A stretch of DNA of 64,000 bases from Roseiarcus sp037446355 (lineage in GTDB: Bacteria > Pseudomonadota > Alphaproteobacteria > Rhizobiales > Beijerinckiaceae), in assembly GCA_037446355.1 (NCBI GenBank), contig JBBIIT010000005.1, positions 39,559 through 103,558 of the forward strand. Reading direction: 5' to 3'. Of this stretch, positions 61,787-64,000 are shown piece after piece. The notes beneath the pieces are model-generated. The model was given only the letters and a program-made list of their open reading frames with translations. It had not been told where the DNA came from and ran no database searches. Made by a program: the position numbers and the translations under genes. How positions within the stretch are numbered: the stretch's first letter is position 1; the number at the start of each line of letters is the position of its first letter.

Positions 61787-63175
61787 ATGGCCCAGAATCG
61801 TTGGAGTCCGGAAAGCTGGAGGGCGAAGCCGATCGAGCAGTCGCCCGCCTATCCCGACGCCGCCGCCCTTACAGAGGTCGAGCGCCAGCTTGCGGGCTAT
61901 CCGCCGCTGGTGTTCGCGGGCGAAGCGCGCAAGCTCAAGCGCGCGCTCGGCAAGGCCCAGGCGGGCGAGGCGTTCCTGCTGCAAGGCGGCGATTGCGCCG
62001 AGAGCTTCGGCGAACATTCGGCCGACAACATCCGCGATTTCTTCCGCGTCTTTCTGCAAATGGCGGTGGTGATGACCTTCGCCGCGGCTTCCCCGATCAT
62101 CAAGGTCGGGCGTGTCGCCGGCCAGTTCGCCAAGCCGCGCTCTTCAGACACCGAGACCGTGAACGGCGTCACGCTGCCGGCCTATCGCGGCGACATCGTC
62201 AACGACATCGAATTCAGCGCCGAGGCGCGCCGACCCGATCCGCGCCGCCAATTGGAAGCCTACCGACAGTCGGCGGCGACGCTCAATCTTCTGCGCGCCT
62301 TCGCAACCGGAGGCTACGCCAATCTCGAGAACGCGCATCGCTGGATGCTCGGCTTCGTCAAGGACAGCCCGCAGTCCGAGCGTTACGAGGAACTGGCGGA
62401 GCGCATCACCGAGACGCTCGGCTTCATGCGCGCCATCGGCCTCGACGCCGAAGCGCATCCCGAACTACGCGCGACCGATTTCTACACGTCGCACGAGGCG
62501 CTGCTGCTCGGCTACGAGCAGGCGATGACGCGGCTCGATTCGACCTCGGGCGAATTTTACGCGACTTCGGGCCATATGCTCTGGATCGGCGACCGCACGC
62601 GCCAGCCCGGCGGCGCGCATATCGAATATATGCGCGGCATCCGCAACCCGATCGGCCTCAAATGCGGACCGACGCTGCAAGCGGACGAATTGATCCGCCT
62701 GATCGACGCGCTCGATCCGACGCAGGAGGCGGGCCGCCTCACGCTGATCTGCCGCTTCGGCTCGGACAAGATCGACGCGCATTTGCCGGGCCTGCTGCGC
62801 GCCGTGAAGCGCGAGGGCCGCAAAGTGCTGTGGGTCTGCGATCCCATGCATGGCAACACGGTCAAGACCTCGAGCGGATACAAGACGCGCCCGACCGAGC
62901 GCATCGCCTCGGAGATCCGCTCGTTCTTCGCTATTCACCGCGCCGAGGGCACGCACGCCGGCGGCGTGCATCTGGAGATGACCGGCAAGAACGTGACGGA
63001 ATGCACCGGCGGCGCCCGCGCGCTGCAAGAGGGCGACCTGCGCGACCGCTACCACACCTATTGCGATCCGCGCCTCAACGCCGAGCAGGCGATCGAGATC
63101 GCCTTTCTGGTGGCGGGGCTGTTGAAGGACGAAAGGCTCGCCGCCGGCTTGGCGCCAACCCAAGCGGCCGAATGA
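61787..63175 (+). CDS. aroG: Class II 3-deoxy-7-phosphoheptulonate synthase
   Basis: A 462-residue plant/Mycobacterium-type DAHP synthase, first step of the shikimate pathway. NRWSPESWRAKPIEQSPAYPD, LLQGGDCAESFGEHSADNIRDFFR, GRVAGQFAKPRSSDTE, DFYTSHEALLLGYEQAMTR and THAGGVHLEMTGKNVTECTGG are all conserved. The metal ligands, including the Cys in GGDCAE, are in place. The symbol follows common usage for type II enzymes in this class and could be aroF in other schemes. Confidence 0.94.
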   Translation: MAQNRWSPESWRAKPIEQSPAYPDAAALTEVERQLAGYPPLVFAGEARKLKRALGKAQAGEAFLLQGGDCAESFGEHSADNIRDFFRVFLQMAVVMTFAAASPIIKVGRVAGQFAKPRSSDTETVNGVTLPAYRGDIVNDIEFSAEARRPDPRRQLEAYRQSAATLNLLRAFATGGYANLENAHRWMLGFVKDSPQSERYEELAERITETLGFMRAIGLDAEAHPELRATDFYTSHEALLLGYEQAMTRLDSTSGEFYATSGHMLWIGDRTRQPGGAHIEYMRGIRNPIGLKCGPTLQADELIRLIDALDPTQEAGRLTLICRFGSDKIDAHLPGLLRAVKREGRKVLWVCDPMHGNTVKTSSGYKTRPTERIASEIRSFFAIHRAEGTHAGGVHLEMTGKNVTECTGGARALQEGDLRDRYHTYCDPRLNAEQAIEIAFLVAGLLKDERLAAGLAPTQAAE

Positions 63176-63279
63176 ACGCTTGCAGACGCGGTCGGCGACC
63201 ACGTTCTTTCGGGAATTGGAATGGGCAGACGCGGTCCACCGCCGCGTCTCCAGTTCGTTCTTGAAACGGGATGCGCGCC

Positions 63280-63603
63280 TCAGACCGAGGCGGTGATCCA
63301 GCGCTGCAATTCGCTCTTGGGGCCGGCGCCGGTCTTCGTCGCGACATGCTTGCCGCCCTTGAACACCATCAGCGTCGGAATCGACCGGATGCCGAGCTGG
63401 CTGGAAACGCGTGGGTTTTCGTCAACGTTGAGCTTGGCGATTTTCACCTTGCCCTTCATTTCCGCCGCGATCTCCTCCAGCGCGGGACCGATCATCCGGC
63501 ACGGGCCGCACCACTCGGCCCAGAAATCGACGACAACGGGCTCGGCGGAATTGATGACGTCGGCGCTCCAGCTGGCGTCGGTGACCTTGGCGGTGGCGGA
63601 CAT
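63280..63603 (-). CDS. trxA: Thioredoxin
   Basis: A 107-residue thioredoxin. The active site is FWAEWCGPCRMIGPALEEIA, and VDENPRVSSQLGIRSIPTLMVFKGG carries the cis-proline loop. A typical GAGGAA site precedes the ATG. Length and motifs match canonical TrxA. Confidence 0.95.
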   Translation of the reverse strand: MSATAKVTDASWSADVINSAEPVVVDFWAEWCGPCRMIGPALEEIAAEMKGKVKIAKLNVDENPRVSSQLGIRSIPTLMVFKGGKHVATKTGAGPKSELQRWITASV

Positions 63604-63694
63604 GGGTTCCTCGAATTTCGGGAATCGGCGGATGCGCCGACTGAGAGATAGTTAGGAAGAGGCGCCGGGAGCGTCAAGCCGAGCGCCGCCTGCG

Positions 63695-64000
63695 TCAAAA
63701 CAGCCGGCCGCCGTTCGGCGTCGGCTGGGACGGGCCGATCAGCACGACTTCGCCCTCGGCGTCGGGAAAGCCGAGCGTCAGCACCTGCGACATGAACGGC
63801 CCGATCTGGCGCGGCGGAAAATTGACCACCGCGGCCACCTGCCGTCCGACGAGGGTTTCGGGCGTGTAATGGCGCGTGATCTGCGCGGACGACTTCTTGA
63901 CGCCGATCGCAAGGCCGAAATCGATCGTCAGCTTGTAGGCGGGCTTGCGCGCCTGCGGGAACAGCTCGGCGGCGACGATCGTTCCGACCCGAACGTCCAC
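63695..64000 (-). CDS. csaA: CsaA-like tRNA-binding protein, N-terminus cut by the window
   Basis: The visible 101 residues start DVRVGTIVAAELFPQARKPAYKLTIDFG and end with MSQVLTLGFPDAEGEVVLIGPSQPTPNGGRLF, the OB-fold of CsaA and the tRNA-binding end of MetG. The GTG at the very edge is probably an internal valine, since CsaA proteins have about ten more residues upstream. The gene continues beyond position 64000. Thought to bind tRNA and help protein export or folding. Confidence 0.88.
   Translation of the reverse strand: MDVRVGTIVAAELFPQARKPAYKLTIDFGLAIGVKKSSAQITRHYTPETLVGRQVAAVVNFPPRQIGPFMSQVLTLGFPDAEGEVVLIGPSQPTPNGGRLF

Noticed and set aside
2..64000. rRNA, tRNA, CRISPR arrays, IS elements, phage genes
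   Set aside because: I looked for transposase/integrase motifs, repeat-spacer periodicity and cloverleaf-like sequences in the intergenic spaces and recognised none; a tRNA scan would be decisive.

Overview
The window is about 64 kb of GC-rich, gene-dense bacterial chromosome. Gene content and protein style suggest an alphaproteobacterium of the Hyphomicrobiales (Rhizobiales). The pointers are a fused urease gamma-beta subunit, a PutA without a DNA-binding domain, a SUV3-like helicase coupled to an S4-domain protein, a TIGR02301 protein, and many GTG starts inside GTGA/ATGA overlaps. Beijerinckiaceae or Methylocystaceae is a guess I cannot test here. I recognise no rRNA, tRNA, CRISPR array, IS element, integrase or prophage. 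No stretch longer than 300 bases lacks a gene. The sequence has one 100-N scaffold gap (36330-36429).

Layout. 1-4.6 kb: 3' part of a molybdenum hydroxylase large subunit (IorB-like), a DUF6492 protein coupled to a Gfo/Idh/MocA oxidoreductase, and a family 2 glycosyltransferase. 4.6-8.5 kb: SUV3-like RNA helicase, S4/Hsp15-like protein and a DgoK-type sugar-acid kinase. 8.5-12.1 kb: PutA, facing away from a regulatory-looking intergenic region and a 99-residue unknown protein. 12.7-19.1 kb: envelope genes (MsbA-like ABC exporter, O-antigen-ligase-like protein, ArnT-like glycosyltransferase, EamA transporter), with ureD embedded among them. 19.3-21.7 kb: fused ureAB and ureC; no ureE, ureF or ureG is in the window. 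21.8-26.2 kb: PaaG-like crotonase, DUF2189 and DUF2147 proteins, an unknown double-CxxC protein, and an L,D-transpeptidase.

26.3-37.5 kb is a hydroxy-acid (lactate/glycolate) utilisation island: lutABC on the minus strand, pncB, a FadR-type GntR regulator, and a divergent lctP-glcD-glcE-glcF set. glcF looks broken by the N gap, but the two gap edges carry the same 55 bases. Collapsing them restores one open reading frame, so the break is an assembly artefact.

37.5-52.7 kb is mostly housekeeping and conserved genes: DUF2461, Ada-like methyltransferase, TetR regulator, zeta-class GST, YncE-like beta-propeller, SAM methyltransferase, PsiF protein, YchF, two MaoC-fold proteins, DUF937 protein, NAD+ synthase, isoprenylcysteine-methyltransferase-like protein, TIGR02301, NUDIX, SDR, PdxH and a J-domain protein.

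52.8-59.5 kb is the most unusual part. A 57-residue exported His/Met-rich peptide (21 histidines) is divergent from a 1396-residue Pls/PosA-type nonribosomal peptide synthetase. That synthetase is translationally coupled to its own 4'-phosphopantetheinyl transferase. A coupled anti-sigma/sigma-like pair converges on it. The specificity residues I can read from the adenylation domain resemble lysine/ornithine-type codes, so a small cationic peptide or polyamino acid product is plausible. 59.6-64 kb: FabI, an MFS transporter, class II DAHP synthase, thioredoxin, and a CsaA-like tRNA-binding protein cut by the window edge.
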